Shown: piece by piece, positions 22,837-35,601 of the stretch
Position numbering within the stretch: the stretch's first letter is position 1
Layout: the number at the start of each line of letters is the position of its first letter
NCBI GenBank assembly: GCA_004352715.1
Contig: SCFE01000091.1
Location: forward strand, 1,632,404-1,696,403
DNA: 64,000 nucleotides
Reading direction: 5' to 3'
DNA from: Hofstenia miamia
Taxonomy: Eukaryota > Xenacoelomorpha > Acoela
Notes under the pieces: model-generated
What the model saw: the letters and a program-made list of their open reading frames with translations, nothing else
Databases searched by the model: none
What the model was told of the DNA's origin: nothing
Translations under genes and position numbers: made by a program

Positions 22837-23094
22837 ATGCTAAGGTTGTAAATGGGCTGGATTACATTACTTGTTAAGTTTTTTTATTTGGATATGCAAA
22901 CGTACATAAATGTGTTAGGTAATGTTTTATAACAATATGGATCATGATTGTCTCACTATGCATGCCGCTTTGCCAATATAAGAATATTTCCTTTTAGTAC
23001 TGTTCATCTATTTTTATTATTGAATGCATTTTATGTGTTGCTTTTCAATTGTGTTTGTGTAAATTGATTTGATGAATCAAGACTTTGTACAATT

Positions 23095-23210
23095 ATTGAA
23101 ATTGCAGTTGGGTCAAACTTCAATCACATTTTAGCATAAATTTGTGTTGGATTGGGTCAAAATTCATTAGTTAAATTTGGGTTGGATCAATTATCTTGAC
23201 ACACTTATAG
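23095..23210. repeat. TTGGGTC-rich patch
   Basis: Contains 'gttggattgggtcaaaattc', which matches 'gttgggttgggtcaaaattc' near 41915 with one difference, plus two more 'gttggatc/gttgggtc' words. It is one of a set of GGGTC-rich patches (16290, 26640-26975, 41915, 42776, 43148) that resemble degraded hAT ends. Confidence 0.35.
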
Positions 23211-26200
23211 ACCTATTATATACCGTTCCGTGTTGTAATAATGATCTTTCCGTTTATCAAGTACTTGTTATTGTAATGACTCAAAAAATAATGCAAATAA
23301 CTGGCAAAAGTTTTGAAGAACTAATTCTTTAAAATTCGACAGTTATGATAAGCATTGGTTTACAGAACAAAGCATTATTTACAAGGCTATTTACAAATTT
23401 GAAAGCAACTTGGAAAAGTGTAAAATGGAAGTGACATCGCACAATAACCGCAGCATCTCAGTGAAATATAATTGCTGAGGAAACACTTGCATTTCTGCTT
23501 TATTATTAAAATTAGTTTCACTTCTGAGAGTGATAGTCCAAAATTGTTTAGTTTCAGACAGTTAAAAAATTAGCCAATAGAAAAACACAATCGGCATTTA
23601 CTTCTCAATTTAACCAACATTCGATGGTAAGACATCTTAAACTTATTAATTATTATTCGTGTAATTAACTATAGCCATACTTAGACTAAATAAAAATTAT
23701 TGCCATATTAATCCTTAGACGTTAGATTCCAAAATTCGCAGCTTTTAATTCACGAATTTGTTTGAGATCATGTTGCTGATAATTACAATTTTGTATGGAC
23801 CAAAGATGGAAATGGGCTTAAAATTTAGGTTAGATCACGACTAAGGAAACTTTGTGTCCGGATTGATTTTAAACAGCTTATTTAAATTAACACTTATTCA
23901 TCTCATTTTGGGTCTTTTTATGTGATTCATTACAACAAAAATACTGCAATTTTTTTGTTTTCTAACCAATATTGGGTATACTATAGCTTAGTAATGAAAA
24001 AATTGGGACTTGAATTGAAAAAACTAAGTTGAGATTTAGAAACATACAAAATTTAATATCTAAAAAAGGCAGATTTTTTTAAGCACATTGTTTCTAAGGT
24101 TTATAGCGTTCACTGCATTTGGCCCACATTTGCAATAACTTGCACGATGCCGGCGCAAACCTTACCCATTCTGATTTGACTTAAAATTGAATTTCAAACC
24201 ACTTACACAAAAGAATTTTAGGGTTTATTTGCGTTTTATTTAATAGTTTTAGGGAACTAAGGACGCATGCTTTGCAATTTCTTGTTTTTGTTTCAACGTA
24301 GGCTGGCAATAAAACATGTCTTCTATTTGATTTAGAAATTTGTTCTTATAATTCCCAATTAATACTAAGATGAAAGATTGAAAATGCCCTTAGCTTAGAA
24401 TTCAAAATATTCGTCTGCCCAAGCTTTCTACAGTTTTGATGTACATTGATTCGAATTTTACACAAATCTTTCGCATAAATTCAATTTATATCATTAGTCA
24501 TTGAGTACTACAGTGTTGCATAATTCAAGTTTAGTTTTGTTGCTTTTGAAAACTTAACATGAGTGTTTTCAGAAGTTTAGGAACAATTCCATAAATAATT
24601 TCGTAAGAAATCATAACAAATCTAATCATGGCTAGGTCTGAATTCTACGAATTTTTAGTGATATTTACTTCAATATGAAATGTACAATCATTTTATAAAT
24701 ATCTGGATACTACAATTCTGAACAGTGCTTAGTTTCTTTTGATCCCTCATAGAAAGTAATCTGTCTATGTGGACTCCAACTTACGCTTGCTATTATTTTG
24801 TTAAAATTCAAATTTAGATGCCAACTTATATCACTGTTCAGTGGTATATAGATTATATTTCGTGTAAAATGCTGTTTGTAGAAATATACTTTAAGAAATA
24901 TTGCAGATTTTTATATAAATTAAAATTTTAAAAAATTGCAAAAGTACCAAACTTTCTCATTAAGTTTAATAATTTCATTTATATTGTACAAATTATGAAC
25001 ATTTTTAATAAGCCCTTAAAGAGCAAGGCTTTCGATGCTATCAGAAAATTCATTGAGATTGAAATTCACAATGTGTCCTGTTGCAAGAAATCGAAATTCT
25101 AGCAAAATTGTTTGATAATTATGATATTTGCAACCATGGTTGTTAGCAGTTAGTTGTTCTTCAGTAATTTTATTAAAAATCTTCGAAAATTTTAGATTGA
25201 ACAAAAATAATTCATGATTGTAAGCTAAAATTTGTTAACCACTCGCTTTTAACATTCAAAATATGATAATTATTTTTATAAAATCTATTCGCATATTGGC
25301 TTTATTAGTTGAATCTCATATTTAGCTTTCCGGTTAGTTATAATGATATTCGTAGACTAACGTCAACCAATCGTTATTATCTCAAAAATGACAAAATAAT
25401 TTTTCAGTCAACATTATATTTCCGTGGAAAACTCATTAAAATATTGCGCTAAGATGGAAGCCGTTGATTTAAGCGCATTTCATCTAAATTAAAAAGGTTA
25501 CATTCTATTATAAAGTCACTTATTTTTCACGATATTTGCTATTATCCAATTAAATCTATTATGTTGAGTGTAGCGCCCTCTTGCAAGATATGTTATTTCT
25601 TAAATAATAGATTTGAAGATGTTTCTACACAATATTATTAAATAAGACACATTTGCTTACATTTAATACTAATCATTAAAGGTTAGTGCCTTCTGATTTT
25701 AAGGTCTTAGAATTATTGCTTAGTGAAGAATTAGAAATATTAATCAAATATCCAAATCAACCTGATTTAGAAGTGATAGCGTTAAAACTAATCATTAGCT
25801 TAGTGCATTAGAGAATTGAAATCTCAAAAGATCTATTTCATTTTCAATTTTAGTTGAAATATATTTGATGTTTTTTACTTAAGGTTGAACTTCACAAATC
25901 CTCTTATCGGACATTGACAGCAGTCAAATTTGGCTTGACACTGGCTCAAAACGTTCCTGCAAAAATCAGATTATTAAACTAAGTTTTTTAATGATTTAGG
26001 GCAGGTTTCACCCAACTCATATTTATAATAACTACCCAAACGAAAGTAGGAGATTACATAAAATACAAGTATTATCCTGTATGTGATATAAATGTTATTC
26101 CTTTCGTTCAACGGATGATCTAATGTGTATTTGTTTGTTTAAAGTGGTTGTAACTATCATTTCACAAATAATTTTTGTATTATTCTATAATTTTATAAAT

Positions 26201-26630
26201 TTATTTTAGAAAATGATTATATTTATTCAAGTAAAACTGATTAAAATGCTTGATCTTTACAATAACAGTACATTGATTTAACGCTTATTCTATTATTCAA
26301 AGAACTGCCGAAATCTTTAGCAATTATTATATGAAACAACACAATAAAATATATATTTATCAGCCTAGTCTGTAAAAATCATTAATTAAGTCTAGCATTG
26401 AAGTCTATATATTTTGGTTACATTTTACTTGAGCAACAAAAAACGACATCATACTGGCAGTATGACCTTCCTTAATAAATCTACTGTATGCACATTCAAA
26501 TTGGAATTGCAAATTCTAGAAGTATTTTTAGGTGCTTGCAAAACACTACCGTAAATTTGTCAGTTTTTCTGAGGCCGTATTGACAATTTTTATTCTGCTT
26601 TGAATATCGCCTATGTAATAGAATTTTACA
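23211..26630. other. intergenic, no feature recognised
   Basis: 3.4 kb of AT-rich sequence. I see no coding frame above chance, no RNA gene and no terminal repeats. Introns of an unseen gene cannot be excluded. Confidence 0.45.
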
Positions 26631-26634
26631 ATAG

Positions 26635-26975
26635 CATTTGACCCGACTTGGTCTAAAAACGACACGTGACCCTACCCGACCCGATCAAAGAAAGATTGAT
26701 TGTTTGTTGCTTACAATTTTTTATAATAAAAGTAGCAATAAAAACCATACAAAATCAATAAAATAAAATAAAAATAATTAAAGTCTTTAAGAATTTTAAA
26801 GATTCAAATGTTTGACTTATTAAATTGTTCCTTAAATCTGTTAGTGATTTTCCATCCTAACGATTATAAATCACCCGCGAACCGAACCTAAGCACTTAGC
26901 AGTGACTCACAACCCGACTGTTTAGTTTTCGACACTACGCGCATGTTGGGCTGGGTCGACGTGTTTCCCGTCCTG
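26635..26975. repeat. GGGTC/GACCC-rich degraded element
   Basis: The patch opens with 'tgacccgacttggtc' and 'ccctacccgacccgatc' and closes with 'gttgggctgggtcgacgtg' and 'cccgtcctgg'. Read in reverse, the right end starts ccaggacggg, similar to hAT termini of the CAGGRCGGG type. No target duplication found. Confidence 0.3.
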
Positions 26976-27496
26976 GCGGTCATATCACTAGTTAAATCAG
27001 AGTCACTTAGGATTTCCTGAACTTCTAGTTCAGATAATAACACTCTTTCTTGAATTTCAAATGAATATGGTATTATTATTATTATAAAATGTATGTTTGT
27101 TTTTTATTGCACACTAAGCTTCAGGTTCTAACACACTTAGACAATCGATTTGGCCGTTTTGGCTCAATATATTTCATCCTAAGTAGTTGTTAATCGCCAG
27201 TTAAATTTGTTCGGAATTGTGTGACATCAGGTAAAATTGTAACCAACACATCAAACCTTGTTAAAAATAAAAATTTTTGGCTAATCGAGTATATGTCAGG
27301 TAAAATAGAGAGAAATTTTGTTTATACATTATTCAGTGGCAGATCAAATACAATGCCATATACTTTCAAAATGTTAAATGATTAATAGCCTTTATTGATG
27401 GAGTCCATGATTTGTTTACTTTAAAAATCCTTAAATGATTCCTCTATTCAATCTCCACATTTAAATGAATATCGCAAATAACTCCAGGAAAACCTC

Positions 27497-27575
27497 TTTT
27501 AAATCCGGTGCTAACATATTTTCAAAGAATTAACGTCAGAGTCTGTCGCCATCCGGCTCCCTAGTCACCAGATGT
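27497..27575 (+). repeat. dispersed repeat pair, copy 1
   Basis: Shares 'atccggtgcta', 'ttcaaagaa', 'tca-gag-ctg-cgcc' in the same order and spacing with 29704-29775. Confidence 0.4.
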
Positions 27576-28049
27576 ATAAATGTATGCATCCGGCTGAGTC
27601 GATATTGCGTGTAGAGACATCAATTAAAGTAGTAATATTAATGATAATACTGCTGTTTCTTACCTCCCCTATTTATTTTTAATACATTCCCACTTCCTTA
27701 TTATTGTTAGAGATGGGAAATATTCACATGATTCCCTTAGATCCCATTATTTCAGTCTTTTAGCAAACATTCCAATTTATAGAATATCATCTATTGCTTG
27801 TTTTCAAGTTTTTTTATTTGACGCTATTTTCACAAATCTGTTCAAAATTTTGTCAAAATGTTTAAATTAATTTAAAATACATGTATGATTAATTCAAAAC
27901 TCTGTGTTCTATGTGCAGAACACCTTGGCACCTTCCAAGAATTGTCCACAAAGCTGCATATTTAGGATTTTTCCAAAAAAACCCTCATTAAGCCCTTTTA
28001 CCAGAGGAAATTTTCAAAATCGATGATTACTTAAACAAGAAAGTTTTAA

Positions 28050-28520
28050 ATGCTATGACTCACGAACTAGTAAAGATATTTAAAACCACCACAAAATAGA
28101 GAATTTTCTTTTCTTTTTTTATCGTCATAAATTCGCTCTGTTCCGTCCAGGCGAGCCTTTGGACGACAGCCTCTGACTTTGCGCATGGCGTGCCTGGCCT
28201 GGATTCAAACAGATTGTATTCAAAAAACAAAATATTTCAGAGTAGTTGTTGTTCCATGGGCATTAGACCGTCTCATTATCTAACACTAGGTATGGAAGTA
28301 GTTCGAATATTGTTACAAAAATCGGATTGCTCATTGCAAAAATTTTTTACTTGCATGTAATTCAGGCATATGCTCATGTTTTAGCACATATCTTCTTCAT
28401 TGCATTAGCGGGCTCTATGCCATAGATGTGTCCATGTAAAAACCTTTCAATATTTCTTAACAGGCTTGGATAAAATTGTTCCAATGCGGTAACATCGTGT
28501 TGCTATGTAAAACTACATGT
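28050..28520 (+). repeat. dispersed repeat family, copy B
   Basis: Collinear with the reverse complement of 59930-60345. Landmarks in order are 'ctcacgaactagtaaagata', 'accaccacaaaatagaga', a GC-richer patch at 28135-28205, 'cttgcatgtaattcaggca' and 'caatatttcttaacaggct'. Confidence 0.5.
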
Positions 28521-29700
28521 AGTAACACTAGTGGAAATAGGTTTAACATTGTTTTTACCTGGATTCAAAAATTAAATTAGTTGAAACAGCGACTTCAGTA
28601 AATATACTGCTCCAATTGCATTTGCTATTTAAGTTGTTTATTACCAATTATAATGTACAATGTACACCAATGTGCAACTTAAACAAATTTGGTCTTTAAG
28701 TATGCAATAGTTAGAAATCAAACCTTGTTTTGTATTTAAAATGTATTCGATTTTTCAAATAATGCTTCTGTTCTTTGTTATTTTGGAACATGCTACATTG
28801 TGAAAATTCTAAATTGCGACTTAAATCTGCTATAAGATAAATCCACAAGGTAATTCCATTTATAAAATGGCAATAACAGTATATTTTCTTTAAAATCAGA
28901 AAAATAACTTTGTAATATTATCAAGGACTGTATTTTCTATTAATGCCATCGTATTTAAATCGACTAATCAAGCGGTTATTTCCAATGATTAATTAGCAAT
29001 GACGGGAATTCTCTGTCAAAATCTAATTCCATTACTCTTTTAGGAATTAATTTTCGAAATCTTTGATCTCATTTTATAAAACCGTTTAAAAGCAAAGGTA
29101 TTATTTTACAAAGTTACAAACCGAACTTTACCTTGTTGGCCAATGTAAGTACCTCTTTTAATTAACTATTTTAGATTAAACGAAGAATTTCTTTCCTCAT
29201 TTAAAAATACTTGAAGTAAACATGCAACAGTACATATACAAAAATTTTTTGTTAAGGAAATCTGAACTAAGTTATGCTGATCTTAACATTGTAGATGATG
29301 AATATATGTGTTCTTTCGAAAAGCTTCAGTGAATTTTTTACTGAAGGCTTCTTTTTGTTCATTTCAATAGTATTTTATAATGGAACTAAAAGTATAATTT
29401 CACATATTGAAACGTAATTTGTGAAAATAAACAACAATGTATATGCATAACAGTGTCTATATAAACAAAAAAATTTCTAAAGTTAATTTAAATCTGGAAG
29501 ACATTGAACTTTGAAAAAGAAGAAGACAACTTGTCTCAAAAAAGAATTATAATTTTTACACAATGATTGTATTGCAAACCCTTTGAGATAATTAGAATTC
29601 AATTTTTATCTTATATTTTTTACCCTACATAGCTCCTTTGTAAGTCAAGAGCAACAAAAACTTTCGTTTTTAATAAATGTTGTAGGTATCTCTAATAAAC
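28521..29700. other. intergenic, no feature recognised
   Basis: AT-rich sequence without supported genes or repeats. Confidence 0.45.
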
Positions 29701-29703
29701 GTA

Positions 29704-29775
29704 CTTTATATCCGGTGCTATTAGCAAAGGTTCAAAGAACTATCATCAGAGACTGCCGCCTCTCAGATCCTTATG
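29704..29775 (+). repeat. dispersed repeat pair, copy 2
   Basis: Partner of 27497-27575, diverged by substitutions and small indels. Confidence 0.4.
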
Positions 29776-30007
29776 CTGTAACTATTAGCAATATATAAAT
29801 CAATATAATTTGTAGGAGATATATGCATATAATTGCATTAATGATCTATGCACGCTTAATCGAATTTCTCAAATGTTTTAGTATTTCATTAAATATTTCA
29901 CATCATCCTTATCTAGTATAAAGCTTAATAATTTTCTAAAAAATATTTTCTTTACTTTTATCTGTTCAAAACAAACTAAAAAAGATATTTTGCGATTAGG
30001 TTAGGAC

Positions 30008-31545
30008 CAATGGTGTAGTGGAGGCGGGCTCAGGGGGCTGAGTTTACTATGTTAAAATTTATTTGAGGCTCAGCCCCCTTTCATCTCAGGATCAAAACTA
30101 CAGAAATTCAATCATTGAGATCATTTAAATTACAATATGCTTTCCTGTATCTAACACTGTCACCTAAAGAAGCTGACATGTATTCAGAAGATGAATGAGA
30201 AATTTAAGCATTCTTTAACTTTAAGCAGATTGGTGATGATTTAAAATGACATACCGTTTATCCACATTTTCAAACAATTTTCTCCAAGTCTATTAGGGAA
30301 AATGTAAATCGTTAAATATGGACATAATTATTAGTAAGCATGCTTTAAAAGATGAAATGTTTTTCCTATTTTTCTTTGAAAATGCTAATTTTTTGAAAAA
30401 GTTTTAAACTCTCTCAATACTTAAAGTGCAGTTGTGAGAAAGTCTAAACCAAATGCGACCAACCATTGCACTTCAATTATTTCTGTTTATGTGGAGAAGA
30501 CACTCTTCAATCTTGTGGACTTTTAGATTGATTCATTTTCTGAAAACTAGGTGTGGAAAGAATTTGAATTTTTCTCGAAAAATGTGTTTCTCATTGAAAA
30601 AAATAGTTACTTGCATATACTTCAAGCACAATAATATGTTCTAAAACAAATCTTTACTATTGCATAAGCCGTCCCAAACCAAAGGTATGGTCATGCAAAA
30701 AGCTTTCAATATTTCTTAACAGGGTTGGATAAAAAATAAGACTAGTAGAAATAGGATAAAGTTTGTGGAACAACAATAACAAATAATAATGCCATGTTTA
30801 GAGCCCGTATGCCCGGCTCTAGCCTGTAGAGCTTTGTTCGTGCCTATCCCATGTTATAGGAAATTTTTTTTACAAAAGCTATGAAAAATTTTAAAAAATC
30901 CTAGGTTGCTAAGATTAATAATGAAATTAAAATTGTGTCTACATTTTCATGAAAAGTATTGGAAGATATCCAGGATTTTCAAATGTTCGAGAATCTAACG
31001 GCAAATTCAGCAAACATTTCCAAATAAAATCACACATTGTACACAATATCTGTACATATGCATGGCCTACTAACTAAATTTAGTTGGCCATGATATATGC
31101 TGATCTCACATATACTACAGATAATGTTTTGGTACAAACTTTATTCAATCAAAAAGCAAGAAAAATAAGAACAGATATAAAGTTTAATTTAAAAAATAGT
31201 AAAATTAGTAAAATCATTAAAATCAAGAGCATCGGCACCTGCCCTTTCTTTAAAGGAGGTCTTGTAAAAATAGCTGATATTATTTCCCAAAATGCATTTG
31301 ATTTGAAAGTCAATCAATCAATCTTTCAATTGTGACGTCTTAAAAACTCCCAAATTTATAGACCACTTTCAATAGCGTCATGTTTGCAGAATATGTTCAA
31401 GATTAAATTAACATAATCTAAACATAAAAGACAGTTTTGGCAAAGATCATAAAAAGGGCACAATATAAGCCAATAGCTGAACCTATATGTTGAAGGTCTT
31501 ACCACTATTAGAGTCCCCTTTTTAAAATTTTAGCACTACACCCTG
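30008..31545. mobile_element. hAT-like non-autonomous element, perfect 8-bp TSD
   Basis: The direct repeat gttaggac lies at 30000-30007 and again at 31546-31553, perfect over 8 bp. The element starts caatggtgtagtgg, and its right end in reverse starts cagggtgtagtgc, so the termini are short inverted repeats of the hAT type CA-(R)-GGTGTAGTG. Inside, next to the left end, is a small hairpin: 'gggggctgag' answered by 'ctcagcccccttt'. A member of the dispersed repeat family (30430-30750) is also included. No transposase frame is present. The small open frame at 31084-31335 has no recognisable content. Confidence 0.75.
30430..30750 (+). repeat. dispersed repeat family, copy C (diverged)
   Basis: Shares 'gacactcttcaatcttgtgg', 'cttgcatatacttcaagcac' and 'caatatttcttaacagggtt' with copy B at 28050-28520, in the same order. 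It lies inside the 30008-31545 hAT-like element. Confidence 0.45.
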
Positions 31546-31937
31546 GTTAGGACTGTTCATTTCTTAAACTTTCAATGTATCTAAGCTATATTATAAAATT
31601 GTTAAGAAAAAGTAGGTGTGTATCTATATGATAAATATAAAATATAGACCTTTGAAAAATTGAACCAAAATTTCCATTTCTCTGAAAAGTTGAAATATTT
31701 ATTCCTAGAAGTATACAAAATTCCTTTTCTTACTAAATCGAATAAAATTAGGCATTTCTGCATTTCTTTGGAAAGTATAAAATATTTGCTTTGTATGCAA
31801 ATGATCACTAAGCAATAGGGATCTAAATATTATTGAAGTCGGTAAATTTTGTGCAAAGTCATTATTCTCCTCATTTTAAGGGACTTTAAAATGTACGGAT
31901 GGTGCAATCTTCCAGAGTGCTGAGTTTTAAAAATTTA

Positions 31938-31954
31938 GGTTGCATTGTGCAACC
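31938..31954. repeat. short perfect inverted repeat
   Basis: ggttgca and its complement around ttg. Small hairpin with no known role. Confidence 0.4.
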
Positions 31955-32063
31955 ACTTATGTTAAGGATTCTAAAAGTATGTCTAAAAGTATGCACGCAA
32001 TATTGTAATATCGCTACCCAGGTGAAACTAACACTTCATAACTAGATAATCTACTTAGAGAAT

Positions 32064-32379
32064 CAATCCAGGGATCAGCGCCAGCTATCACGGGGTAAGT
32101 ATTATCTAAGTTTCCTCTTCTTTTCTTTAATTGTGTATTCCACACTGCATTAACAGATGTTCCAATAACAATTATTAAGTAGTATTATTTAGATACTTCA
32201 TCGAGGGAAGAGGAGTGAAATCTCTGGGCGCACTTGCCCGACGCCAAGTCACTGAGATCATAACAGGCTCGCCAGAACTATCAGCAACTCCATCCTTTTC
32301 CGTAGTTACAGATCCAATCCATTGTGAGTCCAACTCAGCTCAGTCTCATGAAACTATGTTTGTTATGTGTGCCTTAATG
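32064..32379. repeat. copy 1 of duplicated block next to single-N breaks
   Basis: A 315-bp block less AT-rich than its surroundings, repeated nearly perfectly at 32490-32804. Between them, bounded by single Ns at 32380 and 32489, is a 108-bp fragment of different sequence. The block contains 'cacggggtaagtatt', a good match to a 5' splice donor, and 'tgcattaacag' about 60 bp on, a possible acceptor. On the minus strand 'agctggcgctgatccctgg' could be read as a primer-binding site next to an LTR end. I cannot choose between these. Confidence 0.6.
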
Positions 32380-32489
32380 NCGATGGCAAAACGCCTTTGT
32401 TGCATTTATTACTACATGCTAGGGAATGAATCAAGTGCAAGCCAAACGGGTGGAAAATCCCTACACCTATCCATAACTTAGCTGCAATN

Positions 32490-32804
32490 AATCCAGGGAT
32501 CAGCGCCAGCTATCACGGGGTAAGTATTATCTAAGTTTCCTCTTCTTTCCTTTAATTGTGTATTCCACACTGCATTAACAGATGTTCCAATAACAATTAT
32601 TAAGTAGTATTATTTAGATACTTCATCGAGGGAAGAGGAGTGAAATCTCTGGGCGCACTTGCCCGACGCCAAGTCACTGAGATCATAACAGGCTCGCCAG
32701 AACTATCAGCAACTCCATCCTTTTCCGTAGTTACAGATCCAATCCATTGTGAGTCCAACTCAGCTCAGTCTCATGAAACTATGTTTGTTATGTGTGCCTT
32801 AATG
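32490..32804. repeat. copy 2 of duplicated block
   Basis: Repeats 32064-32379 with about one base change. It continues to the 1,000-N gap at 32838. Confidence 0.85.
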
Positions 32805-32837
32805 AGTAAAATAAACTATGAACACAAATCGACTTAG

Positions 32838-33837
32838 NNNNNNNNNNNNNNNNNNNNNNNNNNNNNNNNNNNNNNNNNNNNNNNNNNNNNNNNNNNNNNN
32901 NNNNNNNNNNNNNNNNNNNNNNNNNNNNNNNNNNNNNNNNNNNNNNNNNNNNNNNNNNNNNNNNNNNNNNNNNNNNNNNNNNNNNNNNNNNNNNNNNNNN
33001 NNNNNNNNNNNNNNNNNNNNNNNNNNNNNNNNNNNNNNNNNNNNNNNNNNNNNNNNNNNNNNNNNNNNNNNNNNNNNNNNNNNNNNNNNNNNNNNNNNNN
33101 NNNNNNNNNNNNNNNNNNNNNNNNNNNNNNNNNNNNNNNNNNNNNNNNNNNNNNNNNNNNNNNNNNNNNNNNNNNNNNNNNNNNNNNNNNNNNNNNNNNN
33201 NNNNNNNNNNNNNNNNNNNNNNNNNNNNNNNNNNNNNNNNNNNNNNNNNNNNNNNNNNNNNNNNNNNNNNNNNNNNNNNNNNNNNNNNNNNNNNNNNNNN
33301 NNNNNNNNNNNNNNNNNNNNNNNNNNNNNNNNNNNNNNNNNNNNNNNNNNNNNNNNNNNNNNNNNNNNNNNNNNNNNNNNNNNNNNNNNNNNNNNNNNNN
33401 NNNNNNNNNNNNNNNNNNNNNNNNNNNNNNNNNNNNNNNNNNNNNNNNNNNNNNNNNNNNNNNNNNNNNNNNNNNNNNNNNNNNNNNNNNNNNNNNNNNN
33501 NNNNNNNNNNNNNNNNNNNNNNNNNNNNNNNNNNNNNNNNNNNNNNNNNNNNNNNNNNNNNNNNNNNNNNNNNNNNNNNNNNNNNNNNNNNNNNNNNNNN
33601 NNNNNNNNNNNNNNNNNNNNNNNNNNNNNNNNNNNNNNNNNNNNNNNNNNNNNNNNNNNNNNNNNNNNNNNNNNNNNNNNNNNNNNNNNNNNNNNNNNNN
33701 NNNNNNNNNNNNNNNNNNNNNNNNNNNNNNNNNNNNNNNNNNNNNNNNNNNNNNNNNNNNNNNNNNNNNNNNNNNNNNNNNNNNNNNNNNNNNNNNNNNN
33801 NNNNNNNNNNNNNNNNNNNNNNNNNNNNNNNNNNNNN
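32838..33837. other. assembly gap, 1,000 N
   Basis: Round-number gap of unknown size. It hides the continuation (protease, reverse transcriptase and so on, if present) of the minus-strand retrotransposon whose gag is at 33838-34791. Confidence 0.95.
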
Positions 33838-34791
33838 TATATTCACTTGCTTTTTACAATTTTCTCTCTTATGACCTTTTTGGCCACAATCGTGACATCT
33901 GATATCTTTTTGTTTTATCTTCTTCATTTGCCCATCTCTGGTCTTAAATTTTATGACTTTTTCAGCTTTTCTTTCTTCATTTGGTTTCGAGTACTTCTCA
34001 TTACTCTTCCATTTGCTGTTACTTTGTCCGGTTTTGTTCCACGTGGCTTTCTCATATATTCGTGAATTGTTTTCCAACATCACCTGTATATCTACCGCTT
34101 TTCTTATTAGTTTCTCCATTGTATCATCTACATCGCATTTAGCTTCAAATTGCTGTCTGATGTTTTCCGGCAAACCTTTCGCTATATGCGAGAATAAATC
34201 GTACTTCGAGTAGTGTCCACTTCTCGAACTCAGCATCACCAGTCTTTGCACCTGAGACATGTAATTTCTTATATCGTCAAATTTTCTCATTTTCGTTCCA
34301 TTCAAAATGAAACGGTACTGGTTTTTGAAACTCTCATTTCGATAGTATTCCAGAAAGTTTCCTGTCAAACATTCGTAATCTATTTTCGTTTCCGTATCCA
34401 ATATCAGGTAGTGCTGGTAAGCTGCTCTGGTTAGGTATAACGGTAATCGTGCTGCTGCTGCTTGTTTGTTCACTTTCCTTTCTCTCATTGTTAGTTCGAA
34501 TAACTGAAGCCATTCTTCAAATGTCGGAGAGAAGCTGTCAATTTTTCCTGAGAATGTTCTTATCTGCGCTTTGCAGGGTGTGGTTTCTTCGTTATCGTTC
34601 TCCGTCAATATTGAGCTATTAAATCTCGGTTTATCCGGAGTCTCGCATTTCTTCATCCTTCTTTTGACTTCGTTCGTTATTTCATTAATTATTTTTTCCT
34701 TCTCTTCTTCTTCAGTTATTTGTTCCTCATCGAACTGTTCTTGTTCACTTTGTTGTTTTCTCTTCCTTCTTTTCCCCCTACGCTTTCTCAT
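33838..34791 (-). CDS. gag: LTR-retrotransposon Gag, 3' end lost in gap
   Basis: 318 codons are visible from the ATG at 34789-34791 down to the gap, with no stop. The start is lysine/arginine-rich ('MRKRRGKRRKRK'), followed by an acidic, Glu-rich stretch (about 15-45). A capsid-like region follows with 'FSGKIDSFSPTFEEWLQLFE' and 'ARLPLYLTRAAYQHYL', the pattern of retrotransposon gag helices (about 80-260). One CCHC zinc knuckle, C299-x2-C302-x4-H307-x4-C312 ('CHDCGQKGHKRENC'), sits at the visible end. Gag packages the element's RNA in cytoplasmic particles. The open frame over this length suggests a young copy. Whether it is Ty3-type or another LTR class cannot be settled without pol. Its leader would lie at 34792-35600. 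Confidence 0.82.
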
Positions 34792-35600
34792 TAGTCCTGC
34801 CTAAATCTCCTCTTTAATTGTTATATCTTTCTCTATCATTCCCTGACTAATTTAGTTTTCCCATCACTACATGTCCTCGATTATTATTTTTCTGATCGCT
34901 TGCTTTTGACTAATACGACTAATACGAAATTAAATTACCCAATGCAAGTTATTCTACTTCTAAAGTTAACCCCTGTTTCTCCATAATCCATAACCATCCA
35001 CTTCATTACTCCCATCAACTTTCATATAGTAATCTATTTACACCTGTGACAATTGTTTGCTCTACTACTAGCTTGCTTCTTTTGATTCACCTTGGAAATA
35101 GCAATCTGGTTTTCTTATCTATTTTTAAACTCATTTTTCCTTGCTTCAGTGTCTAGATCTATTGGTTGCACCTCTTATTTTAGTATTACCAACTCTTCAA
35201 CTCTTTCCCTTACGTTTCTCAATTTTCTCCTGCTGATCATGCTTTACCTGCAAGCCTCTAATCAGTAACCTTTAGTCGTGATGATCTTTTTTCATTGTTT
35301 CGATTATTTTCTTCGTATACTTACTTCTGATCTGACCTTCTTCCTTTATAGCACTCCAATCCCACATCCTTCTCTGTGCACATGCGGTGCTTTCCATTGC
35401 TTTATGTGTATCCTATATTTCCATTTCTTGAATCCAGACTTGCGACTATTATTCTAAAATTCTTAGGACTCTCTGACCATTGTAACCATTAGGGTTCTGC
35501 CGAGGTCTGAGGATCTTTGCTCTATCATGATTTGTCATCAGTTCTGTTTCGATTCATACAATTTATTACGACAATCACAGTTGCTTAACCTATGAATACT
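34792..35600 (-). other. probable 5' leader/LTR region of the gag element
   Basis: This block is pyrimidine-rich on the plus strand, hence purine-rich in the element's sense, and less AT-biased than the flanks. A TATA-like 'gctataaagg' lies on the minus strand near 35345-35355. I could not fix LTR boundaries: no second copy of this sequence is in the window. Confidence 0.35.
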
Positions 35601-35601
35601 A

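Noticed and set aside
32215-32837. Two frames with the same first 55 residues, as if a tandem gene pair
   Set aside because: Produced by the overlap duplication around single Ns at 32380 and 32489.
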